Positions 16,848 to 25,887 of a stretch of DNA of 64,000 nt are shown piece by piece; within the stretch, counting starts at the first letter, position 1, and each line of letters begins with the position of its first letter. The notes beneath the pieces were generated by a model that did not search any database, had not been told where the DNA came from, and was given only the letters and a program-made list of their open reading frames with translations. The stretch covers positions 186,001 to 250,000 of the forward strand of contig NZ_LKTM01000223.1 in the NCBI RefSeq assembly GCF_001417955.2, read 5' to 3'. The DNA comes from Mycobacterium gordonae (GTDB taxonomy: Bacteria; Actinomycetota; Actinomycetes; Mycobacteriales; Mycobacteriaceae). Position numbers and translations under genes: made by a program.

Positions 16848-19800
16848 GCCGCCGCCGCGCGCGCGTCGAGCAGGTCGGACAGAGCGGTCACCAGCTCCGG
16901 TGGCGGCGCCCAGCTGAACACCCCGGCGGGATGACCGTCAAGCACCGGGGTACCGGGTCCGCACATTCCGCGCAGGAACAGATACAGCACCCCGCCGAGA
17001 TGCCGACCGGGATCGTAATCCGGCTGCCGCCAACGCAGAAAACGATGCAGGACAACGCTGTACAGCAGCGCTTGGAGCGGGTAGTCCGAGTGCAACATGG
17101 CCTCGGCCATCCTGGGCTGCGTGTAGTCGGCGGCGGTCAGCGGACGGTCCGGCTCGCCGAGCCAGTTGGTCTTGTAGTCCACGACCAGGTAACGATGACC
17201 CGACCCATGCGGAATCCGGAGTACCGCGTCGATGGAGCCGCTGAGGTAGCCGCGTAGCGACTGGTTGCCAAGCGTGTCTCCCACCAACCGGTCGGGGTAG
17301 GACGCCAACGGGTCGTCAACCCGGAGATGGGCGCGCAGCAACCGCCCCACGTCCGCGAGTCGCGTGTCCGCGTCGGCACCCCGCACGTCGCCACCGGCCA
17401 GCGGAAACTCGAAGTCCAACTCGCGCAGCCGATCCGGCAGGCTGATCTGCCGTAGCGTCAGCCCGGCCGCCAGTGGCCCCAGGGGCGTGTCGTGCATCGG
17501 CACCATCGCCGCGGCCAATTGGGAGGCGGGCACCTCGACCGGCCACCACGCTGAGTGAACACCGATCTGTGCCTCGAGTTCGGCGCCGAGGTCGGTCGCG
17601 AAGGGGTCGGTGGTTTCCAGCACCGCGTGTACCAGCGTGCCGAACTGCGCGCCGGTGGGAAGCTCGGCCATCGGGGAGGGCACGTCCGACGACGCCCCGG
17701 GCCCCTTCAACGGGAGGTCGTGAACTTCGTCGTCGAGTTCGGTGAGCTCGGGCTCGCTACTCACCCCGGTGGTCCGCTCCGCGTCGCGGATCAGGCCCGA
17801 GTAGGAGGTGCGCCGCCAGGCGGTATCGATGGCGCGGTGGAAGTGCCGGGTACCCAGGTCGGACGGCGCGTGGTGGCCGGACATCGTCGGTGCTGCGGCG
17901 ATCACGGACTCCTCCACCACCGGCCCGCCGGCGTCCTGCCACTCGCGAAGCCGCTCCCAGGCTTCGTCGTCGGTGATCTTCTGCGGTTCGCACCGATCGG
18001 GGACCGCTGACTGTCCGGGACGCCGGCCGCGTAGCAGCCGCGACAGCCCGCCGTTGGGCTCGCCGTGAGCCGGTGACCACCACGCCACCACCTGCGACTG
18101 AGCCCGGGTCAGCGCAACGTAGGTCAACCGGCTGTCGTCGCTGGCCGTTTCTTTGCGGCCCAGTTTCTCCACGGCGGCGAAGTCGGAACTGTCCTTTCCG
18201 CCGATGTGCAGACAGCGCTTGCCCTGGTCGTGGAACAGCACCAGGTCGCGATCACCAACGTTGCGATTGAACGCGAACGGCAGGTACACCACGGGGTACT
18301 GCAGCCCCTTGCTCACCCAGACCGTCATGATCTGGACCGCGGCGGCGTCGCTGTCGATCCGGCGGTTGCGTTCGGTGGCGCCGGCTCGTTCCTCCCGCTG
18401 GCCGCGCAGCCAGTCACGAAGCGCAGGAAGGGAATAACGCTCCCGGTGGGCCACCTCCTGCAGGAGTTGCGTCACATGCGCCAGGTCGGTCATGTGCCGT
18501 TCGCCGCCGTGCCATGAGAGCACCCGGTCTGCCATGCCGCTCATCTGCGCGGCTTCGAAGATCGCGGCGACACCCCGTTCACGGGCGTGGTCCGCCCACT
18601 CCCGCAGGGTGTCGGCGATGTCGTCGGTGAGTGCGTCACCGGCGGCCGCCAGGTCGTGCGCCGTCTTCCCGAAGAACATCGTCGTCGCGGCCGCCCGCAC
18701 CACCCCCGGGCGGTGGGGCTGATCGAACGCCTCCAGCAGCGACAGCCAGTCGTCGGCGGCCTCGGAGCTGAACACGTCGGAGTCGCCGGTGTAGACGGCG
18801 GGGATCCCGGCCTCGGTGAGTGCGCGGTGGCAGACACGGGCGTCCTTGTGGCTCTCGACGATGACAGCGACATCGCGGGCTTCCAGCGGCTCACCGTCGA
18901 ACGTCGCCGCGCTCGTCAGCAGCCCGCCGATGTCGGCGGCGAGATCGCGGCCGATGTGCTCGCGCAGCTCATCGATCTGCAGATTCTGAGTCCCTTTGCG
19001 GCCCAGCGTTGCTCGGCGCACCACCCGAAGCCGGAACGGATCGTTGCGCGGAGCATCGGCGAGGCGATGACCGCGGTGCGAGGCCGCGACGTCATGCACC
19101 ACGATCGCGGGGTCACCGAGCTCGGCTCCACGCAGCACGGCCTGTAAGCGCTCGACCAGTGCGCTGTCGCTGCGCCAATTCGTACCCAGCGTTCGCTTGT
19201 CGCCGGCGGTCCTGGCCGCATCGAGGTAGGTGACGATGTCGCCGCCGCGAAACGCGTAGATCGCCTGCTTCGGGTCTCCGATGAGGATGAGCGTGGACCG
19301 CCCGCTGAAGGCCCGGTCGATCACCTGCCACTGAACCGGATCGGTGTCCTGGAACTCGTCGACCATGACAATGGGCCAGCGTTGATGCATCCGGACCCGG
19401 GCGGGGGAGTCGTCGGTGTCCAGTGCGGCGGCCAACCGGATGAGCAGGTCGTCGTATCCCAGCACCCCCCGGCGTCGCTTGCGTCTTTCCAGCTCGGCCA
19501 GAACGTCTTTCGCAAAGGCGATGCAGACCGCGGCGCGCGAACCGGGCTCCGGGTCGCTCGGCCGCAGGTGTGTGGACGGGTTGGCGACCACCGCGCGGGC
19601 GATGCGCAGCGCCTCGCGATACGTCAATGCGGGATCGTCACGCACGCGCCCGAAATGGGCCAGATAGAGGTCATCGACGATCTCGGTCACCAGGTCGTTG
19701 AGGTCCTCCAGCAAGGTGACGCCCGAATCTGTATCCCCGGCCGCGCCAAGAGATTTGAGCACCAGCTGGCAGAACTGGTGGGTGGTGGCGATGGTGGCCG

Positions 19801-20149
19801 CGTCGAAGCCGGCCAGGGCGTCACGTAGCCGCTGCTTTCGAGCGTTGCGTTGCGCCTCGGTGCCGTCGATCAGGTGGCGCACCAGGTCGTTGCCGTCGGC
19901 GATCGCACGGTCGCCGAAAGCGGCGACCGCGTCGACGATCTGGCAGCGCACCCGCTCGCGGAGTTCCTGGCTCGCCGCGCGGCCGAAGGTGATCAGCAGC
20001 ATCTCGTCGAGGGTCGCCCTGCCTTCGGCGACGTATCGGGTCACCAGGCCGGCCAACGCGAACGTCTTGCCGGTTCCCGCGCTGGCCTCCAGCACCGTGG
20101 TGGACCGCTCGGCGGGCAGTGGGCCCAGCAGGTCGAATGGCGGGATCAT
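16844..20149 (-). CDS. recB: Exodeoxyribonuclease V subunit beta (RecB helicase-nuclease)
   Basis: An 1101-residue superfamily 1A 3'-5' helicase with a C-terminal nuclease. Walker A is EASAGTGKTF (residues 21-30), motif II is MVDEFQDTDPVQW, and ILIGDPKQAIYAFRGGD follows. The nuclease motif is VVDYKTNWLG with the downstream YPLQALLYSVVLHRFL, which is the classic RecB DYK/QxxxY pattern and is intact. The start is set at ATG 20149, which overlaps the recC TGA by 4 nt; an in-frame start at 20185 lies further inside recC and is less likely. It acts with RecC and RecD on double-strand DNA ends. Confidence 0.95.
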   Translation of the reverse strand: MIPPFDLLGPLPAERSTTVLEASAGTGKTFALAGLVTRYVAEGRATLDEMLLITFGRAASQELRERVRCQIVDAVAAFGDRAIADGNDLVRHLIDGTEAQRNARKQRLRDALAGFDAATIATTHQFCQLVLKSLGAAGDTDSGVTLLEDLNDLVTEIVDDLYLAHFGRVRDDPALTYREALRIARAVVANPSTHLRPSDPEPGSRAAVCIAFAKDVLAELERRKRRRGVLGYDDLLIRLAAALDTDDSPARVRMHQRWPIVMVDEFQDTDPVQWQVIDRAFSGRSTLILIGDPKQAIYAFRGGDIVTYLDAARTAGDKRTLGTNWRSDSALVERLQAVLRGAELGDPAIVVHDVAASHRGHRLADAPRNDPFRLRVVRRATLGRKGTQNLQIDELREHIGRDLAADIGGLLTSAATFDGEPLEARDVAVIVESHKDARVCHRALTEAGIPAVYTGDSDVFSSEAADDWLSLLEAFDQPHRPGVVRAAATTMFFGKTAHDLAAAGDALTDDIADTLREWADHARERGVAAIFEAAQMSGMADRVLSWHGGERHMTDLAHVTQLLQEVAHRERYSLPALRDWLRGQREERAGATERNRRIDSDAAAVQIMTVWVSKGLQYPVVYLPFAFNRNVGDRDLVLFHDQGKRCLHIGGKDSSDFAAVEKLGRKETASDDSRLTYVALTRAQSQVVAWWSPAHGEPNGGLSRLLRGRRPGQSAVPDRCEPQKITDDEAWERLREWQDAGGPVVEESVIAAAPTMSGHHAPSDLGTRHFHRAIDTAWRRTSYSGLIRDAERTTGVSSEPELTELDDEVHDLPLKGPGASSDVPSPMAELPTGAQFGTLVHAVLETTDPFATDLGAELEAQIGVHSAWWPVEVPASQLAAAMVPMHDTPLGPLAAGLTLRQISLPDRLRELDFEFPLAGGDVRGADADTRLADVGRLLRAHLRVDDPLASYPDRLVGDTLGNQSLRGYLSGSIDAVLRIPHGSGHRYLVVDYKTNWLGEPDRPLTAADYTQPRMAEAMLHSDYPLQALLYSVVLHRFLRWRQPDYDPGRHLGGVLYLFLRGMCGPGTPVLDGHPAGVFSWAPPPELVTALSDLLDARAAAA

Positions 20150-23100
20150 CCGGGCCTCCGCTCGGCGCGCAACAGGGGCAGCCACAGGCGCGCGGCGAAG
20201 GCGCCCAGGCGGTGTTCCTCGCCTTTGGCAAAGGCCGGGTATTGCTCACCGGGCCGCAGCGGTTGCATCAGGTCGCTCAGCCGTGCGTGTCGGCCCCAGG
20301 CCCGCACCTGCGCCTGATCTTGATCCTCCCCGGGATACAGACCACTTCGCCACCGGTAGTCCGCCTGCTTGACCGGGTCATCCCCGCAGTGCCGGGCGAC
20401 GGCCCAGGCGTAAGACGTCTTGACCGGCAACGGAATCGGCTCCCGGCGCCCGGCATCGTAGATGGCCACCAGGTCCCGCAGCACCTCCGGGGCGGGCTGT
20501 TCGGGCCGTCCCAGATGTTCCTCGCGGGGGGTGGTGCCCCGCTTGGGCCGGCCGATACAGACCGCTGACCAGTCGCGGTCGGGATGGTGAGCGTGCAACG
20601 CCAGCAACGGAATCCACGATTGAAGTAGATGTTTGCCGTCCAGCTTGGAATACGTCACAGACACCAGGCGATCGCCGAACACCCCGGACACGGTGCCGGT
20701 CAGGCGCCGGCCCCCGAGATCGATGTCGACGTCGTAGGTTGCGCTGTCGGTGGGGCGGTGTCCTTGGCGGTGTCCCAAGGCGGTTGACGCCAGCAGCGCC
20801 GCCTGATCACGGATATCGGTCACCTTGCGCCACCCCAGCTGACCCGGGGGCAGGGTGCCGCGCCGCCACTCCGCCTGCCGCGCGTCATCAGGAGCGAGGC
20901 CGCCCAGGATGTCGCTCAGCATCCGATCGCCGACCGTCCATTCCTCGAGCGCGTTGATCTCGACCGGCATGGCGTCCTCGACACCGTCGACATCCCACGG
21001 AAGCGTGTATTCCAGCGCCCGGAAGAAGCCTTTCACCGGGTCCTTGAAGAACGCGACCAGATCGGCGAGGACGACGTCGTCCGGCGGTGGCGGCGGCAGC
21101 AGGTCGCGGATCAGTCTCGGTTGCTCGGATCGTTCGCCGGTGGCGGAGCGCGCCGCGCGCAACACCGTCGGGTCGAAGCTGAACGGCGAGCCAGCCACCA
21201 GCGCGCCGCGCTCCACATTCCGAATATCAAAGGGCTGCAACGGATGTTCGACCACAATCCGTGACCGCACGGGCCTGGTGGTGGTCGTGTCCAGGGCGTC
21301 GAGCAGCTCCGCCAGCGGGACGGCCGGGGGCCGGCGCTGGCCTGAGTATTCGTTGGCGCCGGTGTAGGTGATGACCAGATTGCCGGTGGCCGCGCCGATG
21401 GCGTCGAGCAGCAGCTGACGGTCCTCGGACCGGATGTCGCGCTCGCCGGTCAGCGGTTGCCGGGCCAGTACGTCGTCACCGTCGACGACGCCGAGCCGTG
21501 GGAAGACGCCGTCGTCGAGTCCCACCAGACAGACCACCCGGTGCGGGACGGAGCGCATCGGCACCATCGTGCACACCGTCAAGGTGCCGGTGCGGAAGTT
21601 GGCGCGGGTGGGCCGCCCGGCGAGGTGCCTCTGCAACAGAGCGCGGATGTCGGGCAGGCGCAGCAGCGTCTGGTCGCGCGAACCCGCGGTGCGCAGCACG
21701 TCGGCGAATTCGCGTTGCATCTGGTTGGTCTGCCAGGCGTCGTCTTCGCCGGTCCGAGTCAGCAGGCCGATCCCGTCGGCCAACGCCGTCAGCCACTGCC
21801 GGAGCGGCTGGGCTGCGGTCAGCGAGTCGACCACGCGCTGCAGCCGGTCGATGTATTCGGCGAACTGCCCGACCAATTCGACCCGGTTGCTGCCCACATC
21901 GTCCAGGGGGAGCGTCGAATCGATCCAGGCGTGTGCCGTCTCGGACATCGCGACTCCGGCCAGTACCCGGTCCAGGCCGAACCGCCAGGTGTTGTGCACG
22001 AAGTCGACGCCGAACGGCTTGCGGTGCTCCTGATCGAAGCCCCACCGGATGTTCGACTGCCGTACCCAGCGGGTGATGCCCTCCAGGTCGTCGTCGCTGA
22101 AGCCGAAGCGGGCCCGGACCGGGGCGGACTGGGCGAGGTTGAGCACTTCACTCGAGGTGACCCGCCCACCGGCCAGGGACAGTAGCTGCGACGCCACGCC
22201 CAGTAGCGGATTGGTCTGCAGCAGTGAGCGATCCGCGAGCCGGACCCGAAGGCGGTGGGCCGGGTGTGCGCCGTTCACCACGTCGCCGAGGCCGAAGTCC
22301 GCGACGATCAGCGGGGCATAAGTCTCGATGTCCGGGCACATGACCAAGATGTCGCGCGGCTCGAGGGTCGGGTCGTCGGCCAGCAGTCCGAGCAGCACCT
22401 CCCGGAGCACGTCGATCTGCCGGGCCGGACCGTGGCAGCTGTGCACCTGCACGGACCGGTCGTCGTCGGCCAGCGTGCGGCCGTGCGGCCGGACGGCATT
22501 GGCGGCGAGGTCGGCTTGCAGCCAGCCGAGCAGGGTGTCCCGGCGATCGGGTTCGCCCAGAGCCTCATCGGTCGCGGGATCATTCGGCAGGCTTCGCTGC
22601 AGCTCCCGCAGATCCCGTCCGAGGGTCGCCAGCAGCGGATGCCCGACCGCGCGATGGCTGGTGTCCTCGCGACGGGGCACCGTGCCCCGCACGCCGCCCA
22701 GTGTCCGCCACAATGCGTCGCTGGGATGGGGTAGCCACAGATGCAGCTCATGGTGGACGGCCACGGCTTCGAGCAGCTCGACCTCACTGCGCGCCAGCCG
22801 GGTATGGCCGAACAAGGACAGGCGCGACGGCAGCGCCGCCGGACCGTCGTGCAGTCTGGCCAGGGTCTTCCCGTGCCGGATGTGCGGGGGATCGGCGGGA
22901 ATCGTCGCCACCAGCGCGCGCCACAGCTCGGGTTGCCAGTGCAGGTCGGCATCGAGGTCGCCCAGGTCTCCGGCCAGCCAGCCGACGAGCAAGCCGGGAC
23001 GCTGCCGGGCATACGAGGCGAACAGCCCGGCCAGGCGGCGGGCGACCGCGTACCGCCGGCCCCGGCGCAGATCCGCTTCATCGCCAATGTCGAAGTATCC

Positions 23101-23454
23101 CAGATGCTTTGCCAACGTGCGGCACCACGGCTCGGGCAGTGAGCGGTCGATCACCTCGAGCAGCGGCCAGGTCATGGCCTCCGGAGACCAGGGGTCGTCG
23201 TCGACGGTGCCGACTATCTCGGCGATCAGTGACGCCGGGTTGCGAAACGACACCCCCGCGCAGACGCCGTCACCGCGATCCGGCGTGGCGCCCAACCGGT
23301 GGGACAGGCGCTGACTGAGCCAGCGTTCCACCCCGCGCGCCGGCACCAGCACGAGCTCCTGCGCGAACGGGTCGGGCAGCGGCCGGGCCAGCAGGGCGCC
23401 GAGACCGTCGGCAAGCAGATCGGTCCGTTCGGCACGGTGGAGATGAAGCGCCAT
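20146..23454 (-). CDS. recC: Exodeoxyribonuclease V subunit gamma (RecC)
   Basis: An 1102-residue protein beginning MALHLHRAERTDLLADGLG, with the inactive helicase-like fold of RecC: VPARGVERWLSQRLSHRLG near the start and VCLVGLDDGVFPRLGVVDGDD centrally. RecC holds RecB and RecD together and scans DNA for regulatory sequence. It is first in the recC-recB-recD order, with ATG at 23454 and 98 bp to the divergent nitroreductase gene; the operon promoter should lie in that gap. Order and 4-nt overlaps mirror those in other mycobacteria. Confidence 0.95.
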   Translation of the reverse strand: MALHLHRAERTDLLADGLGALLARPLPDPFAQELVLVPARGVERWLSQRLSHRLGATPDRGDGVCAGVSFRNPASLIAEIVGTVDDDPWSPEAMTWPLLEVIDRSLPEPWCRTLAKHLGYFDIGDEADLRRGRRYAVARRLAGLFASYARQRPGLLVGWLAGDLGDLDADLHWQPELWRALVATIPADPPHIRHGKTLARLHDGPAALPSRLSLFGHTRLARSEVELLEAVAVHHELHLWLPHPSDALWRTLGGVRGTVPRREDTSHRAVGHPLLATLGRDLRELQRSLPNDPATDEALGEPDRRDTLLGWLQADLAANAVRPHGRTLADDDRSVQVHSCHGPARQIDVLREVLLGLLADDPTLEPRDILVMCPDIETYAPLIVADFGLGDVVNGAHPAHRLRVRLADRSLLQTNPLLGVASQLLSLAGGRVTSSEVLNLAQSAPVRARFGFSDDDLEGITRWVRQSNIRWGFDQEHRKPFGVDFVHNTWRFGLDRVLAGVAMSETAHAWIDSTLPLDDVGSNRVELVGQFAEYIDRLQRVVDSLTAAQPLRQWLTALADGIGLLTRTGEDDAWQTNQMQREFADVLRTAGSRDQTLLRLPDIRALLQRHLAGRPTRANFRTGTLTVCTMVPMRSVPHRVVCLVGLDDGVFPRLGVVDGDDVLARQPLTGERDIRSEDRQLLLDAIGAATGNLVITYTGANEYSGQRRPPAVPLAELLDALDTTTTRPVRSRIVVEHPLQPFDIRNVERGALVAGSPFSFDPTVLRAARSATGERSEQPRLIRDLLPPPPPDDVVLADLVAFFKDPVKGFFRALEYTLPWDVDGVEDAMPVEINALEEWTVGDRMLSDILGGLAPDDARQAEWRRGTLPPGQLGWRKVTDIRDQAALLASTALGHRQGHRPTDSATYDVDIDLGGRRLTGTVSGVFGDRLVSVTYSKLDGKHLLQSWIPLLALHAHHPDRDWSAVCIGRPKRGTTPREEHLGRPEQPAPEVLRDLVAIYDAGRREPIPLPVKTSYAWAVARHCGDDPVKQADYRWRSGLYPGEDQDQAQVRAWGRHARLSDLMQPLRPGEQYPAFAKGEEHRLGAFAARLWLPLLRAERRPG

Positions 23455-23552
23455 TGCGGGCCACCCTAGACCGCCCGTCCGACACCGACGGCCCTACGGG
23501 TGTACAAAGGGGCGCGGGGGCCGGGCCCGATCGCGCGAAACGGGAGGACGTC

Positions 23553-24068
23553 ATGGAGACCTGGGATGCGATACGTGCACGACGCAACGTGCGCCAGTAC
23601 ACGGCGCAGCCGGTTGCAGAGACCGACCTGGAGCGCATCGTGGAGGCGGGATGGCGGGCGCCGTCGGCGAAGAACCGTCAACCGTGGGACTTCATCGTGG
23701 TCACCGATCCTGCTCAGCTGCAAGAACTCTCGACGGTCTGGATGGGCGCCGGTCACCTCGCCGGCGCCGCGGCCGCGATCGTTCTGGTGATTCCGGTCCC
23801 GCCGGATGAGCGCAGGAAGCTCATCGATCAATATGACATCGGTCAGGCGACGATGGCGATGATGCTGGCGGCCACCGACCTGGGTATCGGTACCGGTCAT
23901 TCCTCGGTGGGCGACCAGGACCGGGCGCGCGCGATCCTCGGCGTCCCCGACGACCATCTGGTCGCGTACATGCTCGGCGTGGGCCATCCCGCCGACCGGC
24001 CGCTGACTCCGATCCGCAAACCGAATCGGCGGCCACTGCACGAGGTGGTTCATCGTGGCCGTTGGTGA
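23553..24068 (+). CDS. Nitroreductase-family FMN oxidoreductase
   Basis: A 171-residue nitroreductase with the FMN phosphate-binding start AIRARRNVRQYTAQPV and the APSAKNRQPWDFIVV motif. The middle AGAAAAIVLVIPV and the C-terminal LGVGHPADRPLTP also fit the family, whose dimers use NAD(P)H to reduce nitro groups, quinones or flavins. ATG at 23553 is chosen because GGGAGG (23542-23547) precedes it at good spacing; the open frame reaches further upstream but into the recC promoter region. The physiological substrate is unknown. It is divergent from recC. Confidence 0.85.
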   Translation: METWDAIRARRNVRQYTAQPVAETDLERIVEAGWRAPSAKNRQPWDFIVVTDPAQLQELSTVWMGAGHLAGAAAAIVLVIPVPPDERRKLIDQYDIGQATMAMMLAATDLGIGTGHSSVGDQDRARAILGVPDDHLVAYMLGVGHPADRPLTPIRKPNRRPLHEVVHRGRW

Positions 24069-24102
24069 GTCCGCTGGGCTCATCATGTGCCAGGCTTGAG
24101 CA

Positions 24103-24936
24103 ATGGGCGGCGTCGCTGATGCCCTTGAGTGGGCCGGCAAGCAGATCACGGGCCGGGTCCCGAAAGCGGACCTGGACCAGCGCGACCCGGACTTCATCCG
24201 GGATCAGCTGCCCGGAACCTGGTTGCTGGCATCGTTGTACTTCCGTGCCGATGTGCGCGGGCTCGACCGCATACCCCCGACGGGACCGGTGCTGCTGGTC
24301 GGCAATCACAGCGGCGGCAACGTGCCGCCCGACACGTTCGTCTTCACGCTGGCGTTCTGCTCGTACTTCGGGGTGGAGCGTCCCTTCTATCAACTCGCGC
24401 ACAACCTGGTGACGCTCTATCCGCCGTTGCGCTGGCTCCGCAAGTTCGGCACGGTGGCGGCCAGCCCCGAAAATGCCCGTTTGGCACTGGAATCCGGCGC
24501 AGCCGTCCTGGTGTACCCGGGCGGCGACTACGAAGTCTTCCGCCCGTCGTGGCAACGGCACGTCGTCGACTTCGGCGGCCGCAAGGGATTTGTGCGGCTC
24601 GCCCGCGAGACCGGCGTGCCGATCGTGCCGGTGGCCGCCGTCGGCGGCCAGGAGACGGCGTTGTTCCTCGGCCGCGCGCAGTGGCTGGCCAAACTGCTGA
24701 TGCTGGACAGGTTGATCCGGCTCAAGAGTGTGCCGGTCTCGCTGGCGATCCCCTGGGGGCTGAACGTCAGTGACCTGCTGGGGCACATTCCGCTACCCGC
24801 CAAGATCGTCATCGAGGTCCAGGAGCCGATCGAAGTCCATGACGACGACCAGGGCGTGTACGACGAAGTGATCGCCAGCCTGCAGGCGGGCGTGGATCGG
24901 CTGGCCGCCGAGCGGCGATTCCCGGTGATCGGCTGA
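24103..24936 (+). CDS. PlsC-type lysophospholipid/glycerol acyltransferase family protein
   Basis: A 277-residue acyltransferase. The acyltransferase motif I is NHSGGNVPPD (HxxxxD type), with GAAVLVYPGGDYEVFRP as a motif III-like block and ETGVPIVPVAAVGGQETA as motif IV. Proteins of this type move acyl groups to lysophospholipids or related hydroxyl acceptors at the membrane. The diacylglycerol-acyltransferase-like subgroup is also possible, given the long IPWGLN region. It overlaps the next gene by 1 nt (TGATG), so the SRPBCC protein is probably made with it. No strong ribosome-binding site is seen before ATG 24103. Confidence 0.85.
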   Translation: MGGVADALEWAGKQITGRVPKADLDQRDPDFIRDQLPGTWLLASLYFRADVRGLDRIPPTGPVLLVGNHSGGNVPPDTFVFTLAFCSYFGVERPFYQLAHNLVTLYPPLRWLRKFGTVAASPENARLALESGAAVLVYPGGDYEVFRPSWQRHVVDFGGRKGFVRLARETGVPIVPVAAVGGQETALFLGRAQWLAKLLMLDRLIRLKSVPVSLAIPWGLNVSDLLGHIPLPAKIVIEVQEPIEVHDDDQGVYDEVIASLQAGVDRLAAERRFPVIG

Positions 24937-25367
24937 TGCGCGTCGAACGCCGGATCGTCGTGAACGCCGATCGGGACACCGTGTGGAAGGTGCTCAGCGA
25001 CCCGGATCGCTACCCCTCCTTCCTGGCTCATCTGGAGCGCTGGGAGACGTTGACCGAAGGCCCGGTCCGGGTCGGCGCCCGCTACACGGTGTTGTGGAAG
25101 ATCGGCTCGATCCCGGTCGGAGGCATCGCCGAAGTGGTGGAGCTCGACGCCGCGCGCGATCTGGCCTGGATCAACATCACCGGCGTGACCCAGCGTGGCC
25201 GCTTCCGGCTGCGCGATGCGGGGCCCGGCCGGACCACGGTCACCTTCCGACTGGCCTACAACTCCGAAGGCGGCCTGCTCGGACTGATCGCCGACCGCGT
25301 CGCATTGCGCTGGGTGGGGCGTTCACTGGCTGAAAGCCTGAAAAACCTTCGCCGCCTTGTGGAGTGA
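24936..25367 (+). CDS. SRPBCC (polyketide cyclase/START-like) family protein
   Basis: A 143-residue single-domain protein starting MRVERRIVVNADRDTVWKVL, with the pattern of the helix-grip SRPBCC fold (WKVLSDPDRYPSFLAHLERWE, then alternating strands and a long C-terminal helix). Such proteins bind hydrophobic ligands in a central cavity. No catalytic residue can be assigned. Its ATG shares a base with the acyltransferase stop, and the pairing suggests a lipid-related ligand (inference). Confidence 0.8.
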   Translation: MRVERRIVVNADRDTVWKVLSDPDRYPSFLAHLERWETLTEGPVRVGARYTVLWKIGSIPVGGIAEVVELDAARDLAWINITGVTQRGRFRLRDAGPGRTTVTFRLAYNSEGGLLGLIADRVALRWVGRSLAESLKNLRRLVE

Positions 25368-25421
25368 TGCGGCGCGTGAGCCGGGTCAGGCCGTGTCGGT
25401 CCAAACGTGCATGCTGGGTGC

Positions 25422-25877
25422 ATGAACAGAAACGAGATCACCGAAAAGATCGTCGTTGCCCGGCTGTCGAGGGGGCTCAGTTGGCAGCAACTGGCCGACG
25501 CGATCGACAGGCCACTGCTGTGGACGACGTCGGCGCTGCTGGGCCAGCACCCGATTCCGGCGGAGCAGGGGAAGGTCCTGGCCGAGATGCTGGGGTTGGA
25601 CGAGTCCGTCGTTCCCGTCCTGGCGGCGCCGCCGATGCGGGGCGGCCTGCCCAGTGCCGTGCCCACCGACCCCACCATCTACCGGTTCTACGAGGCGCTC
25701 CAGGTCTATGGCGGCGCGCTCAAAGAAGTGATCCACGAACAGTTCGGTGACGGCATCATGAGCGCGATCAACTTCAGCATCGACCTGCAGAAGAAAGCGC
25801 ACGAGTCGGGCGATCGTGTCGTAGTCACATTCGACGGGAAATTCCTGCCGTATCAATGGACTTCGGCCCAAGACTGA
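25422..25877 (+). CDS. cynS: Cyanate hydratase (cyanase)
   Basis: A 151-residue cyanase, which converts cyanate plus bicarbonate to ammonia and CO2 as a homodecamer. An N-terminal helical, DNA-binding-like domain (LSWQQLADAIDRPLLWTTSA) precedes the catalytic domain: PTDPTIYRFYEALQVYG with Arg88 and Glu91, and GIMSAINF with Ser114. These correspond to the E. coli catalytic Arg96, Glu99 and Ser122. ATG at 25422 gives a normal-length protein; another in-frame ATG at 25407 is less likely. No carbonic anhydrase (cynT) or cyanate transporter gene is adjacent. It sits 10 nt before the patatin gene, so the two are likely cotranscribed. Confidence 0.93.
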   Translation: MNRNEITEKIVVARLSRGLSWQQLADAIDRPLLWTTSALLGQHPIPAEQGKVLAEMLGLDESVVPVLAAPPMRGGLPSAVPTDPTIYRFYEALQVYGGALKEVIHEQFGDGIMSAINFSIDLQKKAHESGDRVVVTFDGKFLPYQWTSAQD

Positions 25878-25887
25878 AGGGGCGCTG

